This document shows positions 1 through 8,171 of a stretch of DNA of 64,000 bases, piece by piece. The stretch's first letter is position 1; every line of letters begins with the position of its first letter. The stretch lies in NCBI GenBank assembly GCA_025352565.1, contig JANXTF010000128.1, positions 1 to 64,000 of the forward strand, given 5' to 3'. The notes below the pieces were generated by a model, which was not told the origin of the DNA, did no database searches, and worked only from the letters and a program-made list of their open reading frames with translations. This DNA comes from Rhodospirillales bacterium (GTDB lineage: Bacteria; Pseudomonadota; Alphaproteobacteria; Acetobacterales; Acetobacteraceae). Made by a program: the position numbers and the translations under genes.

Positions 1-366
1 CAGTTCGCCGGTCATGACCCGCTCGATGGCGTACAGCGTCTTGCCGATTCGATGATCCGACACGCGCCCCTGGGGAACGTTATAGGTGCGGATGCGCTCG
101 CTGCGGTCGCCGGTGCCGACCTGGGAGCGGCGGTCGGCGGCGCGGGTGCTGGCGAGGCTGGCGCGCTGCTTCTCGTAGATGCGGGCGCGCAGGATCTTCA
201 TCGCCTTCGCCTTGTTCTTGTGCTGGCTGCGCTCCTCCTGCATCGCGACCACCGTGCCGGTGGGGATGTGGGTGATCCGCACCGCGCTCTCGGTCTTGTT
301 GACGTGCTGCCCGCCGGCGCCGGACGCGCGGTACACGTCGATGCGGAGGTCGCCCTCGTCGATCTC
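1..366 (-). pseudogene. Inverted fragment of peptide chain release factor 1 (C-terminal part), open to the left edge
   Basis: Read on the minus strand from about 366 down to 1, this stretch encodes an RF1-type C-terminal region: the GGQ loop ([13 protein letters not shown] codons at 307-315), then the RF1-specific [17 protein letters not shown] segment, still open at base 1. It is homologous to the plus-strand copy that starts at the same point, and the two meet head to head at a hairpin-like junction (TCGTCGAT at 356-363, six bases, ATCGACGA at 370-377). By eye the last 220 bases of the copies are about 88% identical, with many third-codon differences. The GGQ segments are much less alike. 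No N-terminal half of an RF1 is present for this copy. It may be an assembly or amplification chimera or a real inverted duplication; the sequence alone does not decide. Confidence 0.7.
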
Positions 367-798
367 CACATCGACGAAGCGAAAGACCTGGAAATCAGCA
401 TCGCCGCGAGCGGTGGCCCCGGCGGACAAGGGGTCAACACCACCAACAGCGCGGTGCAGCTCCTCCACAAGCCGACGGGGATGATCGTCAAGTGCCAGGA
501 CGAGCGCTCGCAGATCAAGAACAAGGCGAAGGCGATGAAGATCCTGCGCGCCCGCATCTACGAGCGGCAGCGTGCCAGCCTGCACGCGAACCGCGCCGCC
601 GACCGCCGCTCCCAGGTCGGCACCGGCGACCGCAGCGAACGCATCCGCACCTACAACTTCCCGCAAGGCCGCGTGTCGGACCACCGCATAGGCAAGACGC
701 TGTATGCCATCGAGCGCGTGATGGCCGGCGATCTCGACGAGTTCGTAGATGCGCTGACCGCCGAGGACCAGGCGGCGCGGCTCGCGGCCGAGGAGTGA
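367..798 (+). CDS. prfA: Peptide chain release factor 1, 3' part only
   Basis: RF1 recognises UAA and UAG in the ribosomal A site and triggers peptide release through its GGQ loop. Visible here are the GGQ (codons 421-429, context GGPGGQGVN), the [21 protein letters not shown] segment and an intact C-terminus ending at 798. The N-terminal half and the codon-recognition domain are missing, because sequence left of about 366 switches to an inverted RF1 copy. The stop overlaps the GTG of prmC, the usual alphaproteobacterial prfA-prmC arrangement, so the 3' end looks native. The GGQ flank is of a different style from the alphaproteobacterial SGAGGQHVN form seen in the inverted copy, so this gene may be mosaic. 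As written it cannot encode a working RF1. Confidence 0.75.
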   Translation, partial: HIDEAKDLEISIAASGGPGGQGVNTTNSAVQLLHKPTGMIVKCQDERSQIKNKAKAMKILRARIYERQRASLHANRAADRRSQVGTGDRSERIRTYNFPQGRVSDHRIGKTLYAIERVMAGDLDEFVDALTAEDQAARLAAEE

Positions 799-1682
799 GC
801 GAATCCGTCGGCGCCGCAATGCGCCGGGCATCGCTGGCCCTCTCAGCCGCCGGGATCGAGGCCGCCTCGCATGAGGCAAGGCTGCTGCTGGCGTTCGCGC
901 TGGATGAGCCGGCCGCGGCGCTGGTGGACCGCCAGCGGCTGGTGGACGCACGGCATTTCGACGGGCTGCTGTCCCGGCGCCTCGCCCGCGAGCCGATGGC
1001 TCATATCATCGGAACCCAAGGCTTCTGGACGCTCGACCTGTTGGTGAGCCCAGCCACCCTCATTCCCCGCGCGGACAGCGAGACGCTGATCGAGGCGGCG
1101 GCCGCCGCGTTCCCCGACCGGCGCGCGGTGTCCCGCGTGCTCGATCTCGGCACCGGCACCGGCTGTCTGCTGCTCGCGGCGTTGACGGAATTTCCCGGTG
1201 CTTTCGGCATCGGCGTCGATTTTTCTTCCGCCGCCGCCGCCATCGCCCGCGCCAACGCCACGCGGGCGGACCTCGCCTCCCAGGCCGCCTTCCTGGTCGG
1301 CGACTGGTCGGCACCCCTCGGCGGCACGTTCGACCTCGTGCTCGCCAACCCGCCTTACATCCGCGCCGACGAGATGGCCGGGCTGATGCCCGAAGTCTCG
1401 CTTCATGAACCGCGTCTCGCACTCGATGGCGGCAGCGACGGGCTCGACGCCTACCGGCTCATTGTCCGTCGCTTGCCAGGCCTTTTACGGCCGGCCGGGC
1501 GGGCGGTGCTGGAACTGGGCGCGGGGCAGGAGGAAGCCCTCGGGGTGCTCGCCCACGCGGCCGGCCTCATTGTCCATACGGTGCGGCCCGACCTCGGCGG
1601 CATTCCCCGCGCGATGGTGCTCGGGTTGGGGCTTGGGCCGGCCGCGAAAAAACCGTTTGGCACAACGCGCGAGCAAGGCTAG
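795..1682 (+). CDS. prmC: Release factor glutamine methyltransferase PrmC (HemK)
   Basis: Methylates the glutamine of the GGQ motif in release factors 1 and 2 using S-adenosylmethionine. The 295-residue product has the N-terminal helical domain, the SAM-binding motif DLGTGTG near residue 116 and the diagnostic NPPY motif near residue 185, which holds the target amide. The chosen start is GTG at 795, overlapping the prfA stop as GTGA and suggesting translational coupling; an ATG at 819 in the same frame is the alternative. Length and both motifs are normal for the family. The neighbour upstream is its own substrate gene, prfA, although here that gene is damaged or chimeric. Confidence 0.93.
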   Translation: MSESVGAAMRRASLALSAAGIEAASHEARLLLAFALDEPAAALVDRQRLVDARHFDGLLSRRLAREPMAHIIGTQGFWTLDLLVSPATLIPRADSETLIEAAAAAFPDRRAVSRVLDLGTGTGCLLLAALTEFPGAFGIGVDFSSAAAAIARANATRADLASQAAFLVGDWSAPLGGTFDLVLANPPYIRADEMAGLMPEVSLHEPRLALDGGSDGLDAYRLIVRRLPGLLRPAGRAVLELGAGQEEALGVLAHAAGLIVHTVRPDLGGIPRAMVLGLGLGPAAKKPFGTTREQG

Positions 1683-1908
1683 TCTAGCGGTGCGGTCGGG
1701 TTTGCCACGACTCCGGCAATCCAGGGCATCTTGGCTTCCGTATCCGTCGCAGGGCGAACGGGCTGGCCGAGGTGGTGCCGCTTGAAGCCCACGGAAAGTA
1801 TTGGTCCGGATGCCGGCCTGGGCTGGGACCTTTTGGGAGGGCCGGCAAGGCCTGTCCCCGGCGATCCGCGAACAGAACGGACGACACTCGTATGAAGTCA
1901 GAACTCTC
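1683..1908. other. Noncoding gap with one REP-like core
   Basis: 226 bases between prmC and the DUF4167 gene. I find no convincing gene. Bases 1715-1728 carry GGCAATCCAGGGCA, which recurs exactly at 2438-2451 and in related form inside the hairpin at 3961-4005. The rest is GC-rich sequence with no clear promoter or terminator that I can support. Confidence 0.5.
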
Positions 1909-2412
1909 ATGAACATAAAGCGCATGCGTGGCCGCAACAACCGTGGCGGCCAAGGCGGTCAAAGCAGCGGCGGCGGAGGCGGCAGCGGCGGGATGCGCCA
2001 CCACGCCACCGGCGGCGGTACCCCGCTGAACCGCAACCATGTGTTCGACAGCAGCGGCCCAGACCTGCGTATTCGCGGCACGGCCCAGCAACTGTTTGAA
2101 AAATACCTTCAACTCGGGCGTGACGCCTCGGGTTCCGGCGATCGGGTGATGGCGGAAAGCTATTTCCAGCATGCCGAGCATTATTTCCGCATCCTGAACG
2201 CCATGCAGCAAATTCAGCAGCAAAATCCGCAGCCTCAGGGTGGCCAGCAGAACGGCCAGCCGAACAACGGCTATCAGCAGCCGCGTCGCTCGATGCATGA
2301 GAACGACGACACCGAGTCCGAGGAAGAACTCAACAACGAGTTGAACAGCAACAGCGACCAGCCGATGCTGGAAAGCCATGACATCCCGATCAACGCCGTC
2401 CCGCCGGATTAG
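1909..2412 (+). CDS. DUF4167 domain protein
   Basis: 167 residues, beginning with a basic, Arg/Asn/Gly-rich tail (MNIKRMRGRNN), then a Ser/Gly linker, then the conserved DUF4167 core around residues 40-100 (contains the motif LRIRGTAQQLFEKYLQLGRD). The C-terminal half is rich in Gln, Asn and acidic residues and is probably disordered. The domain is a standard alphaproteobacterial marker found next to prmC, as here. Its molecular role is not established; the basic N-terminus suggests nucleic-acid contact, which is inference only. ATG at 1909 is preferred because the conserved tail begins there; the frame is open further upstream without conserved sequence. Confidence 0.88.
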   Translation: MNIKRMRGRNNRGGQGGQSSGGGGGSGGMRHHATGGGTPLNRNHVFDSSGPDLRIRGTAQQLFEKYLQLGRDASGSGDRVMAESYFQHAEHYFRILNAMQQIQQQNPQPQGGQQNGQPNNGYQQPRRSMHENDDTESEEELNNELNSNSDQPMLESHDIPINAVPPD

Positions 2413-2429
2413 CTTGCCAGCCGCTGTCT

Positions 2430-2451
2430 GGCGGCGTGGCAATCCAGGGCA
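2430..2451. repeat. REP-like element fragment
   Basis: Just after the DUF4167 stop. Contains GGCGGCGTGGCAATCC followed by AGGGCA; it matches, with one mismatch, the reverse complement of bases 3972-3991 inside the hairpin repeat near 3980, and shares a 14-base core with 1715-1728. Confidence 0.5.
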
Positions 2452-2453
2452 AA

Positions 2454-3062
2454 CTACTGATTGAGCCTCCCCGGCCCGCTGACGTATCGGCTGCCCCGGA
2501 GGTAAAACCGTAGCGGCCGGTGGGCATCCCGCGTGATGCCGATCCGCGTGCTGACGCCGATCTCGCCGGTCGGCTCATCGTCCGTCGCCAGCCAAAGCGG
2601 CCCCGGCTCGCAGACGTCCATCCCGTCCAGGGCGCGGTCGATGCCCAGCGCCTGCGCCAGCCGCCCCGGCCCGCGCGCGATATCGGTCAGTCGCGCGGTG
2701 CCCCGCCGCGCCATCATGTGCGCCACGCCCGCCAGCGGTTCCATCGCGCGGAACAGCACCCCCGCGCCGATGCCGTCCATCTCGCTGCTGACGTTGAGCA
2801 TCTGGGAGACGCCGTAGCAAAGATACACGTAGGCGTGGCCATGCTGCTTGAACAACGATCTGTTGCGCGGCGTGATGCCCCGATAGGCATGCAGCGCCGC
2901 GTCCCCTGGCGGATAGGCCTCGGTCTCGACCACCCGGCCGCTGGCCAGACCCTCGGGCAATTCCCGCATCAGGATCTTGCCCAGCAGGAAGCGCGCAAGC
3001 TCCACCGTCGTCACCGGCAGTTCCGCCCGGCCGAGTGGGCGGCCGAGGGGGCGGATCGTCAC
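2454..3062 (-). CDS. mpg: 3-methyladenine DNA glycosylase (AAG/MPG family)
   Basis: Base-excision repair enzyme that removes alkylated purines such as 3-methyladenine and hypoxanthine. The 202-residue protein has the family landmarks: VVETEAY (residues 44-50, with the catalytic-site Glu), the HAYRGITPRN segment (58-67) and HAYVYLCYG (76-84). Length is normal. The start is GTG at 3062, overlapping the stop of the upstream ABC ATPase gene (GTGA), so the two are probably co-transcribed and coupled even though their functions look unrelated. Confidence 0.92.
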   Translation of the reverse strand: MTIRPLGRPLGRAELPVTTVELARFLLGKILMRELPEGLASGRVVETEAYPPGDAALHAYRGITPRNRSLFKQHGHAYVYLCYGVSQMLNVSSEMDGIGAGVLFRAMEPLAGVAHMMARRGTARLTDIARGPGRLAQALGIDRALDGMDVCEPGPLWLATDDEPTGEIGVSTRIGITRDAHRPLRFYLRGSRYVSGPGRLNQ

Positions 3063-3823
3063 GCGGCAGCGCGCGAGAGCACCCCGCGCGACAGGAATAT
3101 CTCGGTGATCTCCTCCTCGATCCGCAGAAACTCCGGGTCGCGCCGCGCCCGCAGGCCGCGTGGCCGCTCCATGTCGATCTTGATGATCCGCTCGATCCGC
3201 CCAGGACGCGGCGACATCACCACCACGCGATCGGCCAGCAGCACCGCCTCGTCCACGCTGTGGGTCACGAACAGCACCGTCATCCGCCGGCGCAGCCAGA
3301 GCGCCTCGAGATCGAGCCGCATCTGCTCGCGGGTGAGCGCGTCCAGCGCCCCGAACGGCTCGTCCATCAGCAGCAGGCCAGGGTCATGCACCAAGGCACG
3401 CGCGATCGCCACGCGCTGCTTCATGCCGCCCGACAACTGATGCGGGTGGGCGTTCGCGAAATCCTTGAGCCCCACCTGATCCAGCAGCGCCATCGCGCGC
3501 GCGCGGTAGTCCCGCGCCGGCAGGCCGCGCATCTCCACCTGAAACAGCACGTTGCCGAGCGCGGTGCGCCACTCCAGCAATGTCGATTGCTGGAAAACGA
3601 AGCCAAGCTGGGTCACCGGCCCCTTGATCGCGCGGCCGTCGATCTCGACCCGCCCCTCGGTCACCGGCAACAGGTTCGAAACCAGCCGCAGCAGCGTCGA
3701 TTTGCCGCAGCCGGAGGGACCGACGATGGCCACGAACTCGCCATCGGCCACCTCGAGGTCGACCGGGGCAAGCGCCCGGACCGTTCCGAAGGTTTTGCCG
3801 GCGCCGCTGAGCAGGACGTGCAT
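3059..3823 (-). CDS. NitT/TauT-family ABC transporter, ATP-binding subunit
   Basis: Cytoplasmic ATPase of an importer of the nitrate/sulfonate/taurine class (SsuB/TauB/NrtD-like). 254 residues with Walker A GPSGCGKST (35-43), the ABC signature LSGGMKQR (130-137) and Walker B with D-loop LLMDEPFGALD (151-161). The ATG at 3823 begins the conserved strand; upstream in-frame codons look noncoding. It is divergent from the permease gene at 4043 and the binding-protein gene at 4856, which must be its partners. The 219 bases between contain a REP-like hairpin. Substrate cannot be read from the sequence. Confidence 0.9.
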   Translation of the reverse strand: MHVLLSGAGKTFGTVRALAPVDLEVADGEFVAIVGPSGCGKSTLLRLVSNLLPVTEGRVEIDGRAIKGPVTQLGFVFQQSTLLEWRTALGNVLFQVEMRGLPARDYRARAMALLDQVGLKDFANAHPHQLSGGMKQRVAIARALVHDPGLLLMDEPFGALDALTREQMRLDLEALWLRRRMTVLFVTHSVDEAVLLADRVVVMSPRPGRIERIIKIDMERPRGLRARRDPEFLRIEEEITEIFLSRGVLSRAAA

Positions 3824-3960
3824 GGGGTTTGCCTCCCTGTGTCGAATGGGCCGATCGCGGCGAGCCTCGCGGCGGTATCGGCAAATGCGGCCGCGATATA
3901 TGATCTCACGCCGAGACATTACCCTGAGCCGGGAGAGCCGCGTGAACAAACATCGTCATT

Positions 3961-4005
3961 GCGAGCCGCCTCCCTGGATCGCCACGCCGCCAATAGGCGG
4001 CTCGC
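3961..4005. repeat. REP-like palindromic repeat
   Basis: GCGAGCCGCCT at 3961-3971 is the exact reverse complement of AGGCGGCTCGC at 3995-4005, giving an 11-bp perfect stem around a 23-base loop. The loop holds CCCTGGATCGCCACGCC, which is related to the elements at 1715 and 2430. The start GTCATTGCGAGCC is typical of dispersed REP sequences in high-GC alphaproteobacteria. It lies between divergent ABC transporter genes. Confidence 0.65.
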
Positions 4006-4042
4006 GATTTCCACTGACCGCCATCTAGCGGCACACGCCGAC

Positions 4043-4816
4043 ATGCTGCGCATCGCGCGCTCGCTCGCGGGCTTCGTGGCCTTCCTTGCCATCTGGGAAG
4101 TGGCGGGGCGGGGCCTCCATCTGCCCGAATACATCCTGCCCGTGCCGTCGATGATCGCGGCCGGCATCGGCGCCAAGTGGCGGAGCCTGCTGACGGCGGC
4201 GGCCTTCACCGCGCAGCCGATGGTGCTGGGCTTCGCGCTGGCGGCCGTGCTGGGCATCGCGATCGCGCTCGGCATTGCCTTCAGCCGAACCATCCAGGGC
4301 ATCGCCTACCCGCTGCTCGTGTTCCTCCAGATCGTGCCCAAGATCGCGGTCGCGCCCCTGTTCATCATATGGTTCGGCTTCGGCCTGACGCCCAAGGTGC
4401 TGCTGGTGTTCCTGCTCTCATTCTTCCCGGTCGTGGTCGCCGCCATCACCGCGTTCCGCTCCATCGAGCCGGAAATCCTGGAAATGGCGCGCGCCACCGG
4501 CGCCGGCCGGATGCGGACCTTTCGCATGGTGCAGTTGCCGCACGCGCTGCCCGCCCTGTTCGGCGGGCTCAAGGTCGCCGCCGCTCTGGCCGCGACCGCC
4601 GCCGTGGTGGCGGAGTTCGTAGCGTCCGACCGGGGGCTCGGCTACCTGCTCATGGAATACAACGGCAACCTCGACACCCGCATGAGCTTCGCCGCCATCT
4701 TCGTGCTCTCGGCCATGGGCCTCGCCCTTTACGGCCTGGTGGAATTGGCCGAACGCTTCGCCATCCCGTGGCACGTCTCGCGCCGCCGCGACGCGGGCGA
4801 CGTGCCGGCGCTCTGA
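4043..4816 (+). CDS. NitT/TauT-family ABC transporter, permease subunit
   Basis: Integral membrane subunit of a SsuC/TauC-like importer. 257 residues, about six hydrophobic segments, and the cytoplasmic EAA-type loop EILEMARATGAGRMRTF near residue 150 that contacts the ATPase. Length matches the family. The ATG at 4043 is the first start after the REP-like hairpin and leads straight into the first membrane segment; no strong ribosome-binding site precedes it. It is followed by the binding-protein gene after 39 bases, and the ATPase is encoded divergently on the other strand. Confidence 0.9.
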   Translation: MLRIARSLAGFVAFLAIWEVAGRGLHLPEYILPVPSMIAAGIGAKWRSLLTAAAFTAQPMVLGFALAAVLGIAIALGIAFSRTIQGIAYPLLVFLQIVPKIAVAPLFIIWFGFGLTPKVLLVFLLSFFPVVVAAITAFRSIEPEILEMARATGAGRMRTFRMVQLPHALPALFGGLKVAAALAATAAVVAEFVASDRGLGYLLMEYNGNLDTRMSFAAIFVLSAMGLALYGLVELAERFAIPWHVSRRRDAGDVPAL

Positions 4817-4855
4817 ACCACAAAAAGACACCGAGAAAACCAAGGGAACGCCCAC

Positions 4856-5815
4856 ATGAAACGACTGCTTCTGGCCGCCCTGCTGGCCTTCGCCGCAGGC
4901 CCGGCACATGCCGAGGACAAGGTTTCGCTGCGTCTCAACTGGCTGGTCTACGGCTTCCACATGCCGTTCCAGCTCGGCATCGAGCGCGGCATCTACAAGC
5001 GCCACGGCATCGAGCTCACGGTCGGCGACGGCCAGGGCTCGGGCCGCGCGGTGCAGGTCGTGGCGGCCGGGTCCGACACGTTCGGTCTGTCGGACGGCGC
5101 CTCGATCATCGCCGGCGCCACCAAGGGCGCGCCCGTCGTGGCCATCATGGGCATCATGAACCGCAGCCCCTTCGCGGTGATCGCACGCGTCGATTCCGGG
5201 GTCACGGACTTCCCAAGCCTCGCCGGCAAGACCATCGCGGCGACCACCGGAGAAGCCGGGCTGGTCATCTTCCCGGCCCTGCTGAGCGCCAACAAGATGG
5301 CGCCCGACGCGGTGAAGTTCCTCCGCATCGACGGGGCCGCCAAGCTGGTTGCGGTGCTCGAGAACCGGGTTCCCGCCATGCTGGGCGGCCTGGAGAACCA
5401 GACGCTGATCCTCGAACAGAAGAACCTGAAGGTGGTGACGCTGGGCTATGCCGATAACGGCGTGAACACCGAGGGCCTGGCCATCCACACCACCCGCGAC
5501 ACGCTGCGCGACAAGCCCGACATGGTGCGACGCTTCATCCTGGCCACCCGCGAATCGTTCGAGGCCGCCATGGCCGACCCGGCGGCCACCATCGCGGCGG
5601 GGTTGAAGGCGAAGCCCGACCTGGACGGCGCGCTGTCCCTGCGTCAGCTCGAGGCGGGCCTCAAGCTGGTCCGCAGCCCCGCCGGCCCGAACCAGAAGAT
5701 TGGCTGGATGGCCGCCGAGGACTGGTCGCAGACGCTGGCGCTCATGAAGCAGTACCAGGAACTGGTCACCGACCTGCCGGCCTCCGCGTTCTGGACCAAC
5801 GATTACCTGCCGTGA
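4856..5815 (+). CDS. NitT/TauT-family ABC transporter, periplasmic binding protein
   Basis: 319 residues. A Sec signal peptide (MKRLLLAALLAFAAGPAHA, cleavage about residue 19) precedes a NMT1/SsuA-like fold. The start KVSLRLNWLVYGFHMPFQLG followed by IERGIYKRHGIEL is the usual opening of this family. Members bind sulfonates, nitrate, pyrimidine or thiamine precursors, or aromatic acids; the ligand here cannot be assigned. The stop overlaps the GTG of the SDR gene (GTGA), tying transport to that enzyme and, downstream, to the EthD-like protein. Confidence 0.9.
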   Translation: MKRLLLAALLAFAAGPAHAEDKVSLRLNWLVYGFHMPFQLGIERGIYKRHGIELTVGDGQGSGRAVQVVAAGSDTFGLSDGASIIAGATKGAPVVAIMGIMNRSPFAVIARVDSGVTDFPSLAGKTIAATTGEAGLVIFPALLSANKMAPDAVKFLRIDGAAKLVAVLENRVPAMLGGLENQTLILEQKNLKVVTLGYADNGVNTEGLAIHTTRDTLRDKPDMVRRFILATRESFEAAMADPAATIAAGLKAKPDLDGALSLRQLEAGLKLVRSPAGPNQKIGWMAAEDWSQTLALMKQYQELVTDLPASAFWTNDYLP

Positions 5816-6525
5816 CGAAAGGCGCCGCCATCGTCACCGGCGGGGCCGGTGGCATCGGCCAGGCCCTGATCGCGCGGCTTGGCCGGGACGGCTTCACCAC
5901 CGTCTCGTGGGACCGCGTGCCCGGCGCCCCGGCGGACCACGCATTGGCCGTCGATGTGACCGACGATGCGGCGCTGGCGCGTGCTGCTTCCGAGACGCGG
6001 GCTGCGGCGGGGCCGATCCGGGCACTCGTGGTCAATGCGGGCATCCTCGGCCCGGTGGCCAACGTCTGGGAGGCCTCGCCCGCGGAAATCCGCGCGGTGA
6101 TCGACACCAACCTCGTCGCAGGCTTCCTCACGCTCCGCGCGGTGATCCCGCTGATGCTCGCCAACGCAAGGCCGGACCGGGGCCGCGTCGTGCTGATGTC
6201 CTCGCTCCAGGCCAAGGAGGGCACCGCCATGGCGGGCCCATACGCGGCGGCGAAGGCGGGGCTGATCGCGTTGACCAAGGTGCTGGGCAAGGAACTCGCC
6301 GACCAGGGCATCCTGGTGAACGCGGTCACGCCCACCGTGGTCCGCACCGCCATGGAACACGATCTGAGCGACGACCGGCGCCGGTTTTTGCGTGAAAAGA
6401 TCCCGATGGGCCGGTTCGCCGAGGTCGCGGAGGTGGCTGCCATGGTGAGTTTCCTGTGCGGGCCGGAATGCAGCTTTTCCACGGGCGCGGTGTTCGACCT
6501 GTCCGGCGGGCGGGGGACGTCATGA
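5812..6525 (+). CDS. Short-chain dehydrogenase/reductase (SDR)
   Basis: 237-residue classical SDR. NAD(P)-binding glycine motif TGGAGGIG at 9-16, the VNAGI structural motif, catalytic Ser at about 130-131 (LMSS) and the Tyr/Lys pair in YAAAK (144-148). GTG start at 5812 overlaps the stop of the binding-protein gene. The C-terminal FDLSGGRG ending is typical. The reaction is likely reversible oxidation of an alcohol on a compound brought in by the adjacent importer; that link is inferred from gene coupling, and the substrate is unknown. Confidence 0.9.
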   Translation: MTKGAAIVTGGAGGIGQALIARLGRDGFTTVSWDRVPGAPADHALAVDVTDDAALARAASETRAAAGPIRALVVNAGILGPVANVWEASPAEIRAVIDTNLVAGFLTLRAVIPLMLANARPDRGRVVLMSSLQAKEGTAMAGPYAAAKAGLIALTKVLGKELADQGILVNAVTPTVVRTAMEHDLSDDRRRFLREKIPMGRFAEVAEVAAMVSFLCGPECSFSTGAVFDLSGGRGTS

Positions 6526-6526
6526 C

Positions 6527-7183
6527 ATGCTGACGGGCGAAGCGGTGGTCGCGATCTGGAACGGCATCGCCGATGCCGGGCGCGCGGAGTTCTATGCGTG
6601 GCATTTGCACGAGCACATGCCCGAGCGCGTCGGCATCCCCGGCTTCCGGCGCGGCCGGCGCTACATCGCGATCGATGCCGCAACCCATCCCGAGTTCTTC
6701 ACGCTGTACGAGGCCGTCACCTTCCAGGTGCTGCAAGGCCAGGACTACGCCAACCGGCTGAACGCGCCCACCGTCTGGACCAGGACCGCGACATCGCATT
6801 TCCAGAACACCGCCCGCGCGCTGGCCCGCGTGGTCGCGAGCGACGGGCCCGGCATGGGCGGGGTGGCGCTGACGCTGCGCTTCCACGTCGCCGACCCCGC
6901 TGGCGTGGCCGAACTCATTCGCCGTTGCGCCGCGGCGCCCCGCATCTGCGGCGCCCATCTCTGCGCCGGCGACTCCGCCGCCTCGGACGTGCGAACCGCC
7001 GAAAGCCGCGAGCGCACCGACATCGAGGCGCCCCCTGGCTGGTTCGCCATGATCGAGGCGACCGACCCGGCGGCGGTCGGCGAGCTGTTGTCGGATGCGG
7101 TGCTGACGGATGCCGGGTGTTCACGGATCGCACGCGGGACGTATCGGCTGGAATACGCGCGCGCCAAAACCGCCTGGGCCTGA
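6527..7183 (+). CDS. Hypothetical protein with EthD-like dimeric alpha/beta-barrel features
   Basis: 218 residues with no signal peptide or membrane segment. The opening (AVVAIWNGIADAGRAEFYAW then HLHEHMPER) has the strand, helix and His-rich pattern of EthD/dimeric ferredoxin-like barrel proteins, and a second half-domain begins near residue 108 (VALTLRFHVADPAGV), so it may be two tandem barrels in one chain. It starts one base after the SDR stop and ends the transporter-SDR run. Such barrels often act in breakdown of aromatic or ether compounds. Assignment rests on pattern only; the function is unknown. Confidence 0.6.
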   Translation: MLTGEAVVAIWNGIADAGRAEFYAWHLHEHMPERVGIPGFRRGRRYIAIDAATHPEFFTLYEAVTFQVLQGQDYANRLNAPTVWTRTATSHFQNTARALARVVASDGPGMGGVALTLRFHVADPAGVAELIRRCAAAPRICGAHLCAGDSAASDVRTAESRERTDIEAPPGWFAMIEATDPAAVGELLSDAVLTDAGCSRIARGTYRLEYARAKTAWA

Positions 7184-7285
7184 GGCATTTCTGGAGCGGC
7201 TTTCGAGGAACCTTGCGGCCTCGGTTGCCCGCGCCTAGCTTCCCGCGTCCAGGCCCAGAGGGGCCGCGCAACCGGAGCCTCGTCG

Positions 7286-8164
7286 ATGTTCAAAGGGTCG
7301 CTCGTCGCCCTGCTTACGCCCATGCGCCCGGATGGCAGCGTGGACGAAAAGGCCTTCGCGGCATTCGTGGACTGGCAGATCCGCGAAGGCACGCAAGGCA
7401 TCGTGCCGGTCGGCACCACGGGCGAAAGTCCCACGCTGAACCATGCCGAGCACAAGCGCGTGGTCGAGGTCGCGGTCGAGGTCTCGGCCGGGCGCGTCCC
7501 CGTCATCGCGGGCGCCGGTTCCAACAGCACGGCCGAGGCCATCGAGTTCGCCCGCCACGCCAAATCCGTCGGCGCCGACGCAACCCTCGTGGTCGCGCCC
7601 TACTACAACAAGCCCACCCAGGAGGGTCTGTTCCTGCACTTCACCGCCATCGCCGACGCGGCCGACATTCCCATGATCGTGTACAATATTCCCTCGCGCA
7701 GCGTGGTCGATATCAGTACCGAGACCATGGCGCGGCTGGCCAAACATCCCAACATCGTGGGCGTGAAGGACAGCACCGCCAACCTCGCCCGCCCGCTGCA
7801 CACGCGGCGTGAATGCGGCGTGGATTTCGTCCAGCTTTCCGGCGAGGACCACACGGCGCTGGCGTTCCTGGCGGCCGGCGGCGTGGGCTGCATCAGCGTG
7901 ACCGCCAACATCGCCCCCCGCCTGCTGCGGGAGATGCACACGGCCTGGCACGACGGCCGCCATGCCGAGGCCATGGCGATCCAGGATCGCCTCGTGCCGC
8001 TGCATGACGCATTGTTCGCTGAAACCAGCCCCGCGCCAGTCAAGTTCGGCGCCAGCCTGCTCGGCCATAGTACCGACTTTGTGCGTCTGCCGCTCGCCGC
8101 CTGTTCCAAGCCCGGCCGCGCGCGCGTGCGCGCCGCGATGACGGAAGTGGGGCTGCTCAACTGA
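7286..8164 (+). CDS. dapA: 4-hydroxy-tetrahydrodipicolinate synthase
   Basis: Condenses pyruvate with aspartate semialdehyde in lysine and diaminopimelate synthesis. 292 residues forming a TIM barrel. The key residues are in place: Thr-Thr in GTTGESPT (44-45), the proton-relay Tyr133 in VYNIPSRS and the Schiff-base Lys161 in VGVKDSTAN, the same numbering as the E. coli enzyme. A 102-base gap precedes it, so it probably has its own promoter. smpB follows after 7 bases, a pairing common in alphaproteobacteria. Confidence 0.95.
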   Translation: MFKGSLVALLTPMRPDGSVDEKAFAAFVDWQIREGTQGIVPVGTTGESPTLNHAEHKRVVEVAVEVSAGRVPVIAGAGSNSTAEAIEFARHAKSVGADATLVVAPYYNKPTQEGLFLHFTAIADAADIPMIVYNIPSRSVVDISTETMARLAKHPNIVGVKDSTANLARPLHTRRECGVDFVQLSGEDHTALAFLAAGGVGCISVTANIAPRLLREMHTAWHDGRHAEAMAIQDRLVPLHDALFAETSPAPVKFGASLLGHSTDFVRLPLAACSKPGRARVRAAMTEVGLLN

Positions 8165-8171
8165 GCGGATC

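Noticed and set aside
1-366. Possibility that the inverted fragment is release factor 2
   Set aside because: The GAGGQHVN loop occurs in RF2, but the following [11 protein letters not shown] and PQGRV segments are RF1-specific.
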